Numbered from the stretch's first letter, positions 1 to 7,718 are shown. The stretch is DNA of 28,261 bases from CAYVTZ01 sp964454685 (GCA_964454685.1 CAYVTZ010000039.1:1-28261); one strand, 5' to 3'. A program made the numbers and translations. The notes: a model not told the origin generated them from the letters alone.

Positions 1-24
1 CCTACGATAGGAGGCCCTTTTTAT
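1..24. terminator. Possible half of an intrinsic terminator cut by the window edge
   Basis: The first bases end in GGAGGCCC followed by TTTTTATT, the look of the 3' arm and T-tract of a rho-independent terminator. The other arm would lie outside the window, so the hairpin cannot be verified. On the minus strand the same bases give an A-rich run followed by a GC-rich arm, so a bidirectional terminator serving the bcd-etf operon is possible. The extreme right end of the window has a similar-looking arm. Confidence 0.3.
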
Positions 25-191
25 TCAATGTCCGTTTTTCGGGAGGCTGTTCACATGTCTCACCGCCCTCTTTTTTGATTCCGCACTTTCAATCGTGTGC
101 ATCAACGCGCATTTCAATGCTACATTCTGCGCTCTAAATTCTAAATTGCATCATTCCGCACATTCCCCGCCCCGCTTGCTTGAGGTGCGGT

Positions 192-2003
192 TCAGCAATC
201 CTTGAAGCATGCCTTGCGCTTGTCCACAAACGCCGCCATGCCTTCTTTTTGATCGAATGTCTTAAAGCAGTCCGTCCATGCTTGATTTTCCAGCTTCAAC
301 GCTTCGTCGATGTCCTCCAAATGCGCGCCTTCATTGATCGCCCGTTTTGCAAATCGAATCCCTTGCATTCCTTTGCTCATGATCTTGAGAGCCATATCGC
401 GCGCCGTGCGCAGCAACGCTTCCGGTGCGACCACTTTGTTCACGAGCCCAATGCGTAAGGCCTCCTCCGCACTTATCATGTCTGTGGTAAAAATCAGTTC
501 CTTCGCGCGGTTGCTCCCCACAATGCGGCTGAGCATCTGCGTCCCTGTAAATCCGGGCAAAATGCCGAGGTTTACCTCCGGTTGCCCGAATTTCGCGCGG
601 CTGGAAGCAATGCGGATGTCGCACGCCATGGCAAGTTCGTTGCCTCCGCCCAGCGCAAAGCCGTTGATCGCCCCGATCACCACTTGCGGCAGCGTCTTAA
701 TGTGCCGCATCACCGATTGCGCCAGCTCAGAAATCGCGCGCCCTTCCTCGTCATCCATGTCCTGCATCTCCGTGATGTCAGCGCCGGCCACAAATGCTCT
801 GCCAGCACCTCGAATGATGAGCACCTTGACGTTCTCATCCCCCTCGATCTTGGAAGCCACCGCGTCAATCTCTTGAAGCGTCTTAATGTTCAGCGCATTC
901 AACGACTTCGGACGGTTGATGGTCAGATATGCAATGCCGTCCTGCACTTCAAACAGCAAATTCTCCAGCGAAATCATCTGCTTGGTTGAGGGCGCAACAT
1001 AATCCATGCCCGCCGCCTTCGCCGCCTTGATCTCCTCACAAAGCCGCGGCAAAATCGCATGCATGTCTCCCACAATGCCAAGGTCAGCCACATCAAAAAT
1101 AGGCGCAGTCTCGTTCTTGTTGATCGCAATGACCATGCCGGAGTTTTCCATGCCCGCCACGTGCTGGATCGCACCGGAAATACCGCATGCAAAGTATAAG
1201 TCCGGTCTCACCGTCTTTCCGGTCTGTCCCACCTGCTTTTCCTTGTCTACCCATCCGGAATCTACCGCCGCGCGCGAGGCAGCCACCTGCGCGTCCAATG
1301 CCTCCGCCACCTGCTCCAACAACGAAAAGTTCTCCGCGCACCCCACGCCGCGTCCGCCGCTCACAATGCGCTTGGCCTGCGTGATGTCCGCCACTTTCCG
1401 ATCTTTTTTGATGACCTCCAGAATCTCGATGTTCTGATCCCCTTCGCTCAGCTCCACCGCAAACGGATGCACCACACCGGTGCGCGTCGTGTCCTTCTCC
1501 ATCGTCTGCATCACGCCGGGTCTCACCGTTGCCATCTGCGGACGATGCTTTTTGCACAAAATCACCGCCATCAGGTTTCCGCCGAACGCCGGACGCGTCA
1601 TACGTAGCAGCTTGCTTTCCGGATCAATGCACAGCGCCGTGCAGTCTGCCGTCAAACCTGTCTTGATGCGCGCCGAAACGCGCGGCGCCAAATCGCGCCC
1701 GATGCTTGTCGCGCCAAACAGCACGATCTCCGGCTCTCTCTCTCGGATAATGCCGGTCAACGCCTTCGCATACGGCTCGGTCATATATTCCGCCAACAGC
1801 GGATTATCCACCACCAGCACTTCGTCCGCTCCATATGCAATCAACTCCTGTGCATGCTCTGTGATGCCGCTGCCCATCAGCACCGCCACCACTCGCTGCC
1901 CCAAATCTGCCGCCAGCGAATTTGCTTCACCCAGCAGTTCGTAGCCTACGTGCGCCACCTTGCCGTCACGCTGCTCCATTACTACAAAAATGTCCTTACT
2001 CAT
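192..2003 (-). CDS. etfA: Fusion protein: electron transfer flavoprotein alpha subunit (EtfA) plus enoyl-CoA hydratase (crotonase)
   Basis: This is one uninterrupted 603-residue frame. Residues 1-335 are EtfA: an N-terminal Etf domain and a C-terminal FAD domain with SGGRGVG (215-221) and QVGQTGKTVRPDLYFACG (from 257). Residues 343-603 are a full-length crotonase, with oxyanion-hole segment AFVAGADI (403-410), GGGNELAMACD carrying catalytic E456, and FGQPEVNLGILPG carrying catalytic E476. The 20-residue spacing of the two glutamates matches the family. A short linker joins the halves. The crotonase half begins with a Met codon near 977, but no ribosome site precedes it, so I read a true fusion. 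EtfA would pass electrons to the acyl-CoA dehydrogenase; crotonase would supply its enoyl-CoA substrate. The start is supported by GAGGAGG just upstream, 12 nt after etfB. The fusion is unusual, since etfA and crt are normally separate genes. Confidence 0.93.
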   Translation of the reverse strand: MSKDIFVVMEQRDGKVAHVGYELLGEANSLAADLGQRVVAVLMGSGITEHAQELIAYGADEVLVVDNPLLAEYMTEPYAKALTGIIREREPEIVLFGATSIGRDLAPRVSARIKTGLTADCTALCIDPESKLLRMTRPAFGGNLMAVILCKKHRPQMATVRPGVMQTMEKDTTRTGVVHPFAVELSEGDQNIEILEVIKKDRKVADITQAKRIVSGGRGVGCAENFSLLEQVAEALDAQVAASRAAVDSGWVDKEKQVGQTGKTVRPDLYFACGISGAIQHVAGMENSGMVIAINKNETAPIFDVADLGIVGDMHAILPRLCEEIKAAKAAGMDYVAPSTKQMISLENLLFEVQDGIAYLTINRPKSLNALNIKTLQEIDAVASKIEGDENVKVLIIRGAGRAFVAGADITEMQDMDDEEGRAISELAQSVMRHIKTLPQVVIGAINGFALGGGNELAMACDIRIASSRAKFGQPEVNLGILPGFTGTQMLSRIVGSNRAKELIFTTDMISAEEALRIGLVNKVVAPEALLRTARDMALKIMSKGMQGIRFAKRAINEGAHLEDIDEALKLENQAWTDCFKTFDQKEGMAAFVDKRKACFKDC

Positions 2004-2015
2004 GCTCCCGCCTCC

Positions 2016-2807
2016 TCACAGCACATGGCTTTCGTGTAAGCTTGCCATAATCGCTTCCACTGCCTGTGCGGGTGTCAGGTCCTTCAAAACTGCGCCCTGT
2101 CCTTTCGCAACCTTGGTGTAAGATTTCACCACACTGGTAGGCGAACCTTTTAATCCGATCGCGGCGGGATCAAGCACATCCTGCAATGCCTCGTAGTCCA
2201 TCACGCGCAGGGGTTTCTGCTCCGCTTCCACCACGCCCTGCACCGACATATACCGCGGCTCCATGCTGCCCGAAATCGCCGTCAGCAGGCATGGGGTCTG
2301 AACGCGAATCTTATGATACCGGTCCTCAAACTGGCGCAACACAAGAATGTGTTCCCCCTCTTTGCTGATCTCCTCGGCATAGCTGACCTGCGGAATGCCC
2401 AAATGCTCGGCAATCTGCGGCCCCACCTGCGCCGTATCGCCGTCAATCGCCTGCCTTCCGGTCAATATGATATCATAGCCGATTTTGCCGATCGCCGCCG
2501 CCAGAATGGTAGAGGTTGCCAGCGTGTCCGACCCGCCAAACTGCCGCGCCGAAACCAGCACCGCCTCGTCACAGCCCATGGCAAGCGCTTCGCGTAGCGC
2601 CATTTCCGCCTGCGGCGGTCCCATCGATACCACCGTTACTTTGCCGCCCTCTTGCGTGTCACGCAGCCGCAGCGCCGCTTCAATGCCCACCTTGTCATCC
2701 GGATTGATGATGCTGGGCAAGCCCTTTCGAATCAATGTATTGGTTTCCGGATCCAGCTCCACTTCGCTGGTGTCCGGCACTTGTTTGATACACACAACAA
2801 TTTCCAT
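2016..2807 (-). CDS. etfB: Electron transfer flavoprotein beta subunit (EtfB)
   Basis: The 263-residue product has the normal EtfB length and begins MEIVVCIKQVPDTSEVELD, typical of the family. The EtfB signature region GRQAIDGDTAQVGPQIAEHL lies in the middle and contributes to nucleotide binding and the dimer interface. With EtfA it forms the flavoprotein dimer that exchanges electrons with acyl-CoA dehydrogenase. In clostridial Bcd-Etf complexes this dimer bifurcates electrons from NADH to crotonyl-CoA and ferredoxin. Bifurcation is known for the family but not proved here. The start is fixed by AGGAG overlapping the stop of the upstream dehydrogenase gene, with an 11-nt gap. It is the second gene of the operon. 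Confidence 0.95.
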   Translation of the reverse strand: MEIVVCIKQVPDTSEVELDPETNTLIRKGLPSIINPDDKVGIEAALRLRDTQEGGKVTVVSMGPPQAEMALREALAMGCDEAVLVSARQFGGSDTLATSTILAAAIGKIGYDIILTGRQAIDGDTAQVGPQIAEHLGIPQVSYAEEISKEGEHILVLRQFEDRYHKIRVQTPCLLTAISGSMEPRYMSVQGVVEAEQKPLRVMDYEALQDVLDPAAIGLKGSPTSVVKSYTKVAKGQGAVLKDLTPAQAVEAIMASLHESHVL

Positions 2808-2818
2808 ATCGCACTCTC

Positions 2819-3961
2819 CTAACGAATTTTCATGGCGCCGGCAATGACCATCTTCATGACCTCAGACGTGCCCTCATAGATTTCCGTGATCTTCGCATCC
2901 CGCATCATGCGCTCCACCGGATATTCCCGCGTAAAGCCATACCCGCCAAACAGCTGCACGCTGACGCGCGTCACCTCGTTTGCCACTTCGGATGCAAACA
3001 ACTTGCACATTGCAGCCTCGGTCGCATATTCCTCCTTGGAATCCTTCAAGGATGCCGCCCGCCAAACCATCAGCCGGGCCGCGTCGATTTTGGTCTGCAT
3101 CGCCGCAATTTTGAATTTGGTCTCTTGGAATGCCGCAATGTTTCTGCCAAACTGCTTGCGCTCCTTCACATACTGGATCGCCTCGTCCAAAGCGCCCTGC
3201 GCAATGCCAACCGCTTGCGCCCCAATGCCGATGCGCCCGCCGTCCAATGCGTGCATCGCAATCTCAAATCCTTGCCCTTCCTTACCCAGCATGTTCTCCT
3301 TGGGCACGCGCACATTCTCAAACACCACCTCACAGTTGGAGGCGGCTCGAATGCCCATGCGCGGAATGTTTGCGGAAACCGAAATCCCCGGCGACTTCAG
3401 GTCCATCACAAACGCAGAAATCCCATCCGTGCCACTCGGCTTGTCCGTCACAGCAAATACCACCACCGTGTCCGCAAATCCGGAATTCGTGGTAAACACC
3501 TTTGCGCCGTTGATCACATATTCCGCTCCGTCCAACCGCGCACTCGTCTGCTGGCCGCCCGCATCCGATCCTGCGTTCGGTTCGGTCAAGGAAAAGCAAC
3601 CCACGCGGCTGCCGTCCACCAACGGACGCAGCCATTTCTGCTTTTGCTCCTTGGTTCCGTAATCGTGGATGCAGGAGCAGCACAACGAGGTATGCACAGA
3701 AATCGTAATGCCTGTGCTTGCATCCGCCTTGGAAACTTCCTCCACGCAAAGCGTATAGGCCAGCGTATCCGCGCCCATGCCGCCGTATTCTTTGCCATAA
3801 GGGATACCGAAAAATCCCTGCGACTGCATTTTTTTCACCAGCTCCATGGAATAAACTTCCGTTTCATCCATCTCTCGCGCCAAAGGTTTGATCTCCGTCT
3901 GCGCAAACCGTCGGAACAAATCTTGGAGCAGCAAATGTGTTTTTGAGAGTGTAAAATCCAT
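2819..3961 (-). CDS. bcd: Acyl-CoA dehydrogenase, butyryl-CoA dehydrogenase type
   Basis: The 380-residue flavoprotein begins MDFTLSKTHLLLQDLFRRFA, as in clostridial butyryl-CoA dehydrogenases (about 379 residues). It has the flavin/substrate segment CFSLTEPNAGSDAGG and ends with GYGFTREYPVERMMRDAK and IYEGTSEV. The Glu of IYEGTSE (E363) is at the position of the catalytic base. It would reduce crotonyl-CoA to butyryl-CoA, or the reverse, using the Etf encoded downstream. A longer frame begins at 4039, but those 26 extra residues fall in the leader. The chosen ATG at 3961 has AAGGAG about 10 nt upstream and fits the family N-terminus. It is the first gene of the operon. Thiolase and 3-hydroxybutyryl-CoA dehydrogenase genes are not in the window, so substrate chain length is inferred. 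Confidence 0.92.
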   Translation of the reverse strand: MDFTLSKTHLLLQDLFRRFAQTEIKPLAREMDETEVYSMELVKKMQSQGFFGIPYGKEYGGMGADTLAYTLCVEEVSKADASTGITISVHTSLCCSCIHDYGTKEQKQKWLRPLVDGSRVGCFSLTEPNAGSDAGGQQTSARLDGAEYVINGAKVFTTNSGFADTVVVFAVTDKPSGTDGISAFVMDLKSPGISVSANIPRMGIRAASNCEVVFENVRVPKENMLGKEGQGFEIAMHALDGGRIGIGAQAVGIAQGALDEAIQYVKERKQFGRNIAAFQETKFKIAAMQTKIDAARLMVWRAASLKDSKEEYATEAAMCKLFASEVANEVTRVSVQLFGGYGFTREYPVERMMRDAKITEIYEGTSEVMKMVIAGAMKIR

Positions 3962-4057
3962 TTGTACCCATCTCCTTATTGAATTTTCAACTGAATTATT
4001 TTTGAAAGCCCCCACGAATATTGCTTGATACGTTGCCACGCGCGAGAGGTTTCTTTC

Positions 4058-4086
4058 ATTGTACTAAATCATCCAATTTGCGTCAA
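4058..4086 (-). promoter_or_regulatory. Promoter of the bcd-etfB-etfA/crt operon
   Basis: On the minus strand, TTGACG (4081-4086) is followed after exactly 17 bp by TACAAT (4058-4063), a near-consensus sigma-A promoter. Transcription would start near 4050, leaving a leader of about 90 nt before the bcd ATG at 3961. A further TATAAT (complement of 4214-4219) lies upstream without a convincing -35 and may be a second, weaker promoter. Confidence 0.75.
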
Positions 4087-4089
4087 GTG

Positions 4090-4139
4090 TCAAGTAGATA
4101 AAATTCACTCACATTTGTGAATTATTCATCTCTACTTGA
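4090..4139. promoter_or_regulatory. Fifty-base inverted repeat just upstream of the bcd promoter, candidate operator
   Basis: TCAAGTAGA (4090-4098) is mirrored by TCTACTTGA (4131-4139), and inside it ATTCAC (4103-4108) is mirrored by GTGAAT (4117-4122). The element begins 4 bp upstream of the -35 box. This is a typical position for an activator, or for a repressor site of a fatty-acid or acyl-CoA-responsive regulator. The binding protein is not identified. A partial direct repeat (TCAAGTGTCAAGTA) sits at its promoter-proximal edge. Confidence 0.6.
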
Positions 4140-4274
4140 TCCATCTTTAAAAGGCTCATTACCGGACGCGCCCGATAGCGCATAATGTGCGATCTCTTCC
4201 CCCAGTTACCTTTATTATAACGAAAATTTTCTCACTCATCTGGCATTGCCGGGGAAATCTCATGCTTAAACTCA

Positions 4275-4308
4275 ACAAAAAAAGACCGCCACATCCATGA
4301 CGATCTTT
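4275..4308 (-). terminator. Intrinsic terminator of the VOC/glyoxalase gene
   Basis: Read on the minus strand, an 11-bp stem (arms 4298-4308 and 4281-4291, with G-T wobbles) and a 6-nt loop are followed by seven T residues (complement of 4277-4283). It begins about 20 nt after the stop of the VOC gene and separates it from the bcd operon. Confidence 0.8.
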
Positions 4309-4328
4309 CATACGAATGCCTGTTGATC

Positions 4329-4718
4329 TTACAGATCGCAGCACAGCTCCACCACCACACCGTTGGGATCCTCAATCAGCATCCCTCGCTTGCCAAGGTT
4401 GGGCATCTCCACCACGTCGATCAAAACCGGAACGTTCTTGGATTTCACGAACGCCGCCCACTCGTGCAGGTCGTCCACATCAAACGCAATGTGGCGCAGC
4501 CCCGCATCGTTCTCTTTAGGGTCTCCCTGCGTGCAAGCGCCGCGATGGTCAAACAGCTCCATGTAGCAGTCTCCGCTGACCTTCATGTAAACCAGCGTCG
4601 CGTCGCCCATGTCTACTTTTTTCTCCAACGTGAAGCCAAGAATATCCTCATAAAACTTGATGGACTCCTCAATGTCCTTTGTGTTCACTGCAAGGTGCTG
4701 TGTGTGGTTGATTTTCAT
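4329..4718 (-). CDS. VOC-superfamily (glyoxalase/bleomycin resistance-like) protein
   Basis: The 129-residue protein has the paired beta-alpha-beta-beta-beta fold pattern of the vicinal-oxygen-chelate superfamily. H8 (in HTQHLAV), E54 (in YMELF), H76 (in LRHIAFDV) and E124 (in VVVELCC) sit at the metal-ligand positions of glyoxalase I. SIKFYEDILGF is the usual post-strand helix. It could be a lactoylglutathione lyase-like enzyme, a methylmalonyl-CoA epimerase relative or another small metalloenzyme; the exact reaction cannot be told. It has its own promoter and terminator and so is a single-gene unit. The start has GGAG about 8 nt upstream. Confidence 0.85.
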   Translation of the reverse strand: MKINHTQHLAVNTKDIEESIKFYEDILGFTLEKKVDMGDATLVYMKVSGDCYMELFDHRGACTQGDPKENDAGLRHIAFDVDDLHEWAAFVKSKNVPVLIDVVEMPNLGKRGMLIEDPNGVVVELCCDL

Positions 4719-4768
4719 AACAAATTCTCCAATCCAATTTTTTGACGTGCCGTCATTTCCTTGTCACT

Positions 4769-4797
4769 AGTATACACCAAATCCGCGCAGCTGCAAA
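4769..4797 (-). promoter_or_regulatory. Promoter of the VOC/glyoxalase gene
   Basis: On the minus strand, TTTGCA (4792-4797), a 17-bp spacer and TATACT (4769-4774) precede the gene. A short dyad, TGACG-tgc-CGTCA (4743-4755), lies in the leader just after the likely start point and could be an operator. Confidence 0.55.
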
Positions 4798-4823
4798 AGT
4801 GTTTTTTTCGTCCTTACAAAAAC

Positions 4824-4845
4824 CAAAAAAATCCGTTCCGCGGCA
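4824..4845 (-). terminator. Weak terminator candidate after the DUF3786 gene
   Basis: On the minus strand a short GC-rich stem (CCG...CGG) is followed by seven T residues (complement of 4825-4831). The stem is only three to four pairs, so the call rests mainly on the T-tract and on its position about 80 nt past the stop at 4920. Confidence 0.3.
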
Positions 4846-4919
4846 CATGCTTGCGCTAGCTCGATTCAGCATGTTCCCCCCGCGCTGCATCGTTTCTTGA
4901 TACTCGGCGTATCTCTTGC

Positions 4920-5540
4920 TTAAATCCGCCCAAACGGATACGCTTTCCCCGCCGCCACCGCCAGCGTCTGCACCGCAAAATCCGCAATATACACCATACT
5001 CTCCGCAGGCAGTTGCGCCCGTAAAGTGCGATCAAACAAAATCTGCGCATCCGCAGGAAATTCCTCATCCTCCGGCATTATGGTAATTCTGATTGGCAAG
5101 TGCGGATAAATCAGCAACTGTGCTGTGTCCCTGCCCGTCATACGTCCGCCAAGCGTTTCGGTTGCCGCGGCAAAGGCTCCCATGTCCGTCGCAAAGCACG
5201 CAACCAACGGCGGGATGTTCGCGCGCATCATCTGCTCGGCGCGTGTGGAAGCCGTGGGCGCAGCATCGTAAAGAGAAATCAGCTCCCCCTTTGGCTTGCT
5301 CCCATCCGCATAAATCAAGTAGTGCAGCGTAATCACCTCAAACACAGGCTGCAACGGACAACGCCACGATACCACCCCCTGCGCCACGGTCGCCTCGCTC
5401 CCCAGCACGCTGAGTCTATAACACCCGTTCTCATATCGTGCGCCTGTCCGCTCACAAACAGTTTCCGGGGAAAGCTCCCCCAGACTCTTACGCGCGTGTT
5501 CCAGAAAGATTTGAATATGCCGCGCCTGTTCCTCGCTCAT
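4920..5540 (-). CDS. DUF3786-like protein of unknown function
   Basis: The predicted soluble protein has 206 residues. Several segments match my memory of DUF3786: LHYLIYADG with PKGELISLYDA in the middle, AAATETLGGRMTGRDTAQL, then IYPHLPIRITIMPEDEEFPA and AQILFDRTLRAQLPAESM near the C-terminus. The family is found in anaerobes and has no established function. The start at 5540 (MSEEQARH) is chosen over 5564 because GGAGGG lies 4-9 nt upstream of it. The gene has its own promoter, and no neighbour suggests a role. The family assignment is from recall and needs a profile search. Confidence 0.75.
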   Translation of the reverse strand: MSEEQARHIQIFLEHARKSLGELSPETVCERTGARYENGCYRLSVLGSEATVAQGVVSWRCPLQPVFEVITLHYLIYADGSKPKGELISLYDAAPTASTRAEQMMRANIPPLVACFATDMGAFAAATETLGGRMTGRDTAQLLIYPHLPIRITIMPEDEEFPADAQILFDRTLRAQLPAESMVYIADFAVQTLAVAAGKAYPFGRI

Positions 5541-5617
5541 GGTTCCCTCCGTCGTTTTTCGCAATGGGCTTTTTCGCTGCGCGCATTGATTACGCCTGCG
5601 TCAATCATTTTGGCTTC

Positions 5618-5646
5618 AGTATAGCATATCGCACGCCCACAGCCAA
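5618..5646 (-). promoter_or_regulatory. Promoter of the DUF3786-like gene
   Basis: On the minus strand, TTGGCT (5641-5646), exactly 17 bp, and TATACT (5618-5623) form a reasonable sigma-A promoter about 80 nt upstream of the ATG at 5540. Confidence 0.6.
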
Positions 5647-5687
5647 GTCCAAACGAATCCTGCCGCATTCCACATCCGCTTCACACT

Positions 5688-5723
5688 AAAAAATAGCCGC
5701 TCCGCCAAAGGGGAACGACTATT
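5688..5723 (-). terminator. Intrinsic terminator of the sugar kinase gene and transporter locus
   Basis: On the minus strand a 12-bp stem (arms 5712-5723 and 5692-5703, with two G-T wobbles) closes an 8-nt loop and is followed by TTTTTT (complement of 5688-5693). It lies 65 nt after the kinase stop and ends the carbohydrate locus. Confidence 0.85.
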
Positions 5724-5787
5724 CTCCCGCGCCATCCGCTTCACGCGGGGGCGCCTGCTTTTTGCAGTTCGCTGTTAAACAACTGGA

Positions 5788-7299
5788 TTACCCCAGCGTT
5801 CCCAGCTTCTCAAATACGCCGTCTGCCAGCGCTGCATACGCGTCGCAATACACTTCATACTGCTTGTCGTAATGCGCCGCATGTTCCGCCACCGGTTGAT
5901 ACACCTGCGCAGGTCGCACCAGAGCCGCTGCAGCCTGTTCAATCCCGTCAAACAGTCCCACGCCCACCGCCGCGCACATCGCAGCACCCAGCACTGCCGC
6001 ATCTGTCACCTTGAGCGTCTCCACGCGGCATCCGTACATATCCGCCTGCACCTGGTTCCAAATTTCGGAATTGGTCGCGCCGCCCATGATACGAATGCAC
6101 TCAATCGATACCCCTGTCGCCCGAATCGCGCTTAAAATGTCCTTCTGTTCCATGGTGATGCCCTCGATCACCGCCCGCGCAAGGTCGCCGCGCGTGTGTA
6201 AAAAGGACAAACCCAGCATCGTACCGCGCGCATGTTCGTTATAGCGCGGAGAAGCCGCCGAGGCAAAATAAGGCAAAAATACTAGCCCCTTCGCGCCCAC
6301 CGGCGATTGCTTGATCAGCGCATTGATTGCCTCAAAAGGATCGCTGCCGTCTTCGTCCGCCAAATGCTTCTCCAGTGCCGCAATCTCGTCACGGAACCAG
6401 CGAAAAATGCCCGCCGCACCGTTTTGTAAGCCTTCCATCTGCCACGCACCGTGCACCGCACTGTTCGTGACCATCGTTTTCCCCAGCTTATCGCGGAATG
6501 GTTTTGATAGAAATACCGTAGCCAAACCGCCTGTTCCAATGGAAACCGACGCATATCCGTCCGTTACCACGCCTGCACCAATGGCTGCACAGTTCTGATC
6601 TCCCGCGCCCACGCACAACGGCACGCCCGCAAACAATCCGGTTGCAACGCCCACGCATGTACCGGATTGCACGATCTTAGGCAGCATCGCCGTATCAATT
6701 TCAAAGCGCTGTAACATCGCTTGATTCCAGTCAAGCTTGTCCGTATCCCAAAATCCCCAAAACGCCGCATCCGGTTCGTCGGAATAATAATCATCCGCAC
6801 CCAGCGCCCGCAGAATAAAGTCGTGCAGTTGCACCACCTTGCTGGTTTTCGCCCACAGTTCCGGCTCATGCTTACGCACCCAAATCAGTTTGGGCAAAAT
6901 CCATGTCGTGCCCAGCGGCAAGCCCGATACGTCATAAAACGCCTTTGCGCCCATCATCTGTTCCACTTCATGCACCTCGTCCGAAGGACGATTGTCCATC
7001 CACGAGATCATTTTCAGGCACTCACCCTGCGCGTCCATCAGCAGCAGACAGCAACGCTGCGCGGAAACACTGATAGAGGCAATCTTGGACGGCTCCACCC
7101 CTGCCGATTCCACTGCGCGTTTGCATACCTGCATGGTCGTATCCGCCAGCATCTGCGCATCCTGCTCCACCCAGTTGGGACGCGGATAGGTACAGGCATA
7201 TTCCTGATATCCCTTGCCTACTATATTCCCTTCCAGATCAAAGATGATCGCCTTGCTGCCCGTGGTGCCCACATCCACACCCATCACATATTGCTTCAT
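5788..7299 (-). CDS. FGGY-family carbohydrate kinase, xylulokinase-like
   Basis: The kinase has 503 residues, the usual length for xylulokinase/glycerol kinase relatives. The N-terminal ATP motif is MGVDVGTTGSKAIIFD (residues 6-21). D234 in GAGDQNCAAIG is at the catalytic base position, SIGTGG (253-258) is the phosphate loop, and GGATNSEIWNQ (406-416) is the C-terminal FGGY signature. It would phosphorylate the sugar or polyol imported by the adjacent ABC transporter, in the cytoplasm. The specific sugar cannot be read from the sequence. A longer frame begins at 7380, but the ATG at 7299 has AGGGGG upstream and begins the canonical domain; ATGs at 7318-7320 are also conceivable. It lies after the transporter operon but is separated from it by a repeat block and has its own -10 box. 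Confidence 0.9.
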   Translation of the reverse strand: MKQYVMGVDVGTTGSKAIIFDLEGNIVGKGYQEYACTYPRPNWVEQDAQMLADTTMQVCKRAVESAGVEPSKIASISVSAQRCCLLLMDAQGECLKMISWMDNRPSDEVHEVEQMMGAKAFYDVSGLPLGTTWILPKLIWVRKHEPELWAKTSKVVQLHDFILRALGADDYYSDEPDAAFWGFWDTDKLDWNQAMLQRFEIDTAMLPKIVQSGTCVGVATGLFAGVPLCVGAGDQNCAAIGAGVVTDGYASVSIGTGGLATVFLSKPFRDKLGKTMVTNSAVHGAWQMEGLQNGAAGIFRWFRDEIAALEKHLADEDGSDPFEAINALIKQSPVGAKGLVFLPYFASAASPRYNEHARGTMLGLSFLHTRGDLARAVIEGITMEQKDILSAIRATGVSIECIRIMGGATNSEIWNQVQADMYGCRVETLKVTDAAVLGAAMCAAVGVGLFDGIEQAAAALVRPAQVYQPVAEHAAHYDKQYEVYCDAYAALADGVFEKLGTLG

Positions 7300-7420
7300 C
7301 ACATTTCCCCCTGCCATCATGCTCTCCCTCTCGTCTTGAGGAAGCACCAACCAATTTAACCTTTTCAGGCTGTCGATCAACCACTCTAATTTGCGGACGC
7401 TTTTTCACACGCTCCATCAA

Positions 7421-7429
7421 ATTATAACA
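7421..7429 (-). promoter_or_regulatory. Extended -10 promoter for the sugar kinase
   Basis: On the minus strand TGTTATAAT gives a consensus -10 (7421-7426) with an upstream TG motif. No good -35 is seen at 16-18 bp. It would let the kinase be expressed independently of the upstream transporter genes. The leader to the ATG at 7299 is about 115 nt. Confidence 0.5.
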
Positions 7430-7434
7430 GATTC

Positions 7435-7718
7435 TTCTTTTGGCACTCTCCCTTTTTCCAAAAAGAAAGCACGCAACCAGTTCCACACATCCACTCACAT
7501 GACCCGCTCCGTACCTTTTCGCGTACTTGCACGCCTCATTGGTTTGAATGGATTTTTCTTTTGGCACTCTCCCTTTTTCCAAAAAGAAAGCACGCAACCA
7601 GTTCCACACATCCACTCACATGACCCGCTCCATACCTTTTCGCGTACTAGCACACCTGATTAGTTTGAATGGATTTTTCTTTTGGTACTTTTCTTTTTTT
7701 CCAAAAAGAAAAGTACAC
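7435..7718. repeat. 121-bp tandem repeat, two full copies plus a partial third
   Basis: Copy 1 is 7435-7555, copy 2 is 7556-7676, and a partial, diverged copy 3 runs 7677 to about 7718; the period is exactly 121 bp. Copies 1 and 2 differ at only a few positions near their ends. Each starts with TTCTTTTGG and contains a pyrimidine run followed by CCAAAAAG, which can fold back. Copy 3 keeps a perfect hairpin. The block fills the gap between the second permease gene and the kinase and encodes nothing recognisable. Confidence 0.9.
7685..7716. terminator. Perfect 14-bp A/T-rich hairpin after the second permease gene
   Basis: GTACTTTTCTTTTT (7685-7698) pairs perfectly with 7703-7716 across a TTCC loop. 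It lies 12 nt past the permease stop. It has no T-tract on the minus strand after the stem, so it may act as an mRNA-stabilising or partial terminator hairpin rather than a classical terminator. Confidence 0.5.

Noticed and set aside
3962..4039. N-terminal extension of the acyl-CoA dehydrogenase to 4039
   Set aside because: The extra 26 residues do not match the family; the ATG at 3961 has the ribosome site and canonical N-terminus.
4159..4344. Minus-strand 61-residue open frame between the VOC gene and the bcd promoter
   Set aside because: It overlaps the VOC terminator hairpin and stop region, has no ribosome site and no family resemblance.
7435..7676. CRISPR array suggested by regular repeats
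   Set aside because: The repeat unit is 121 bp, contiguous, with no spacers between units and no cas genes nearby.
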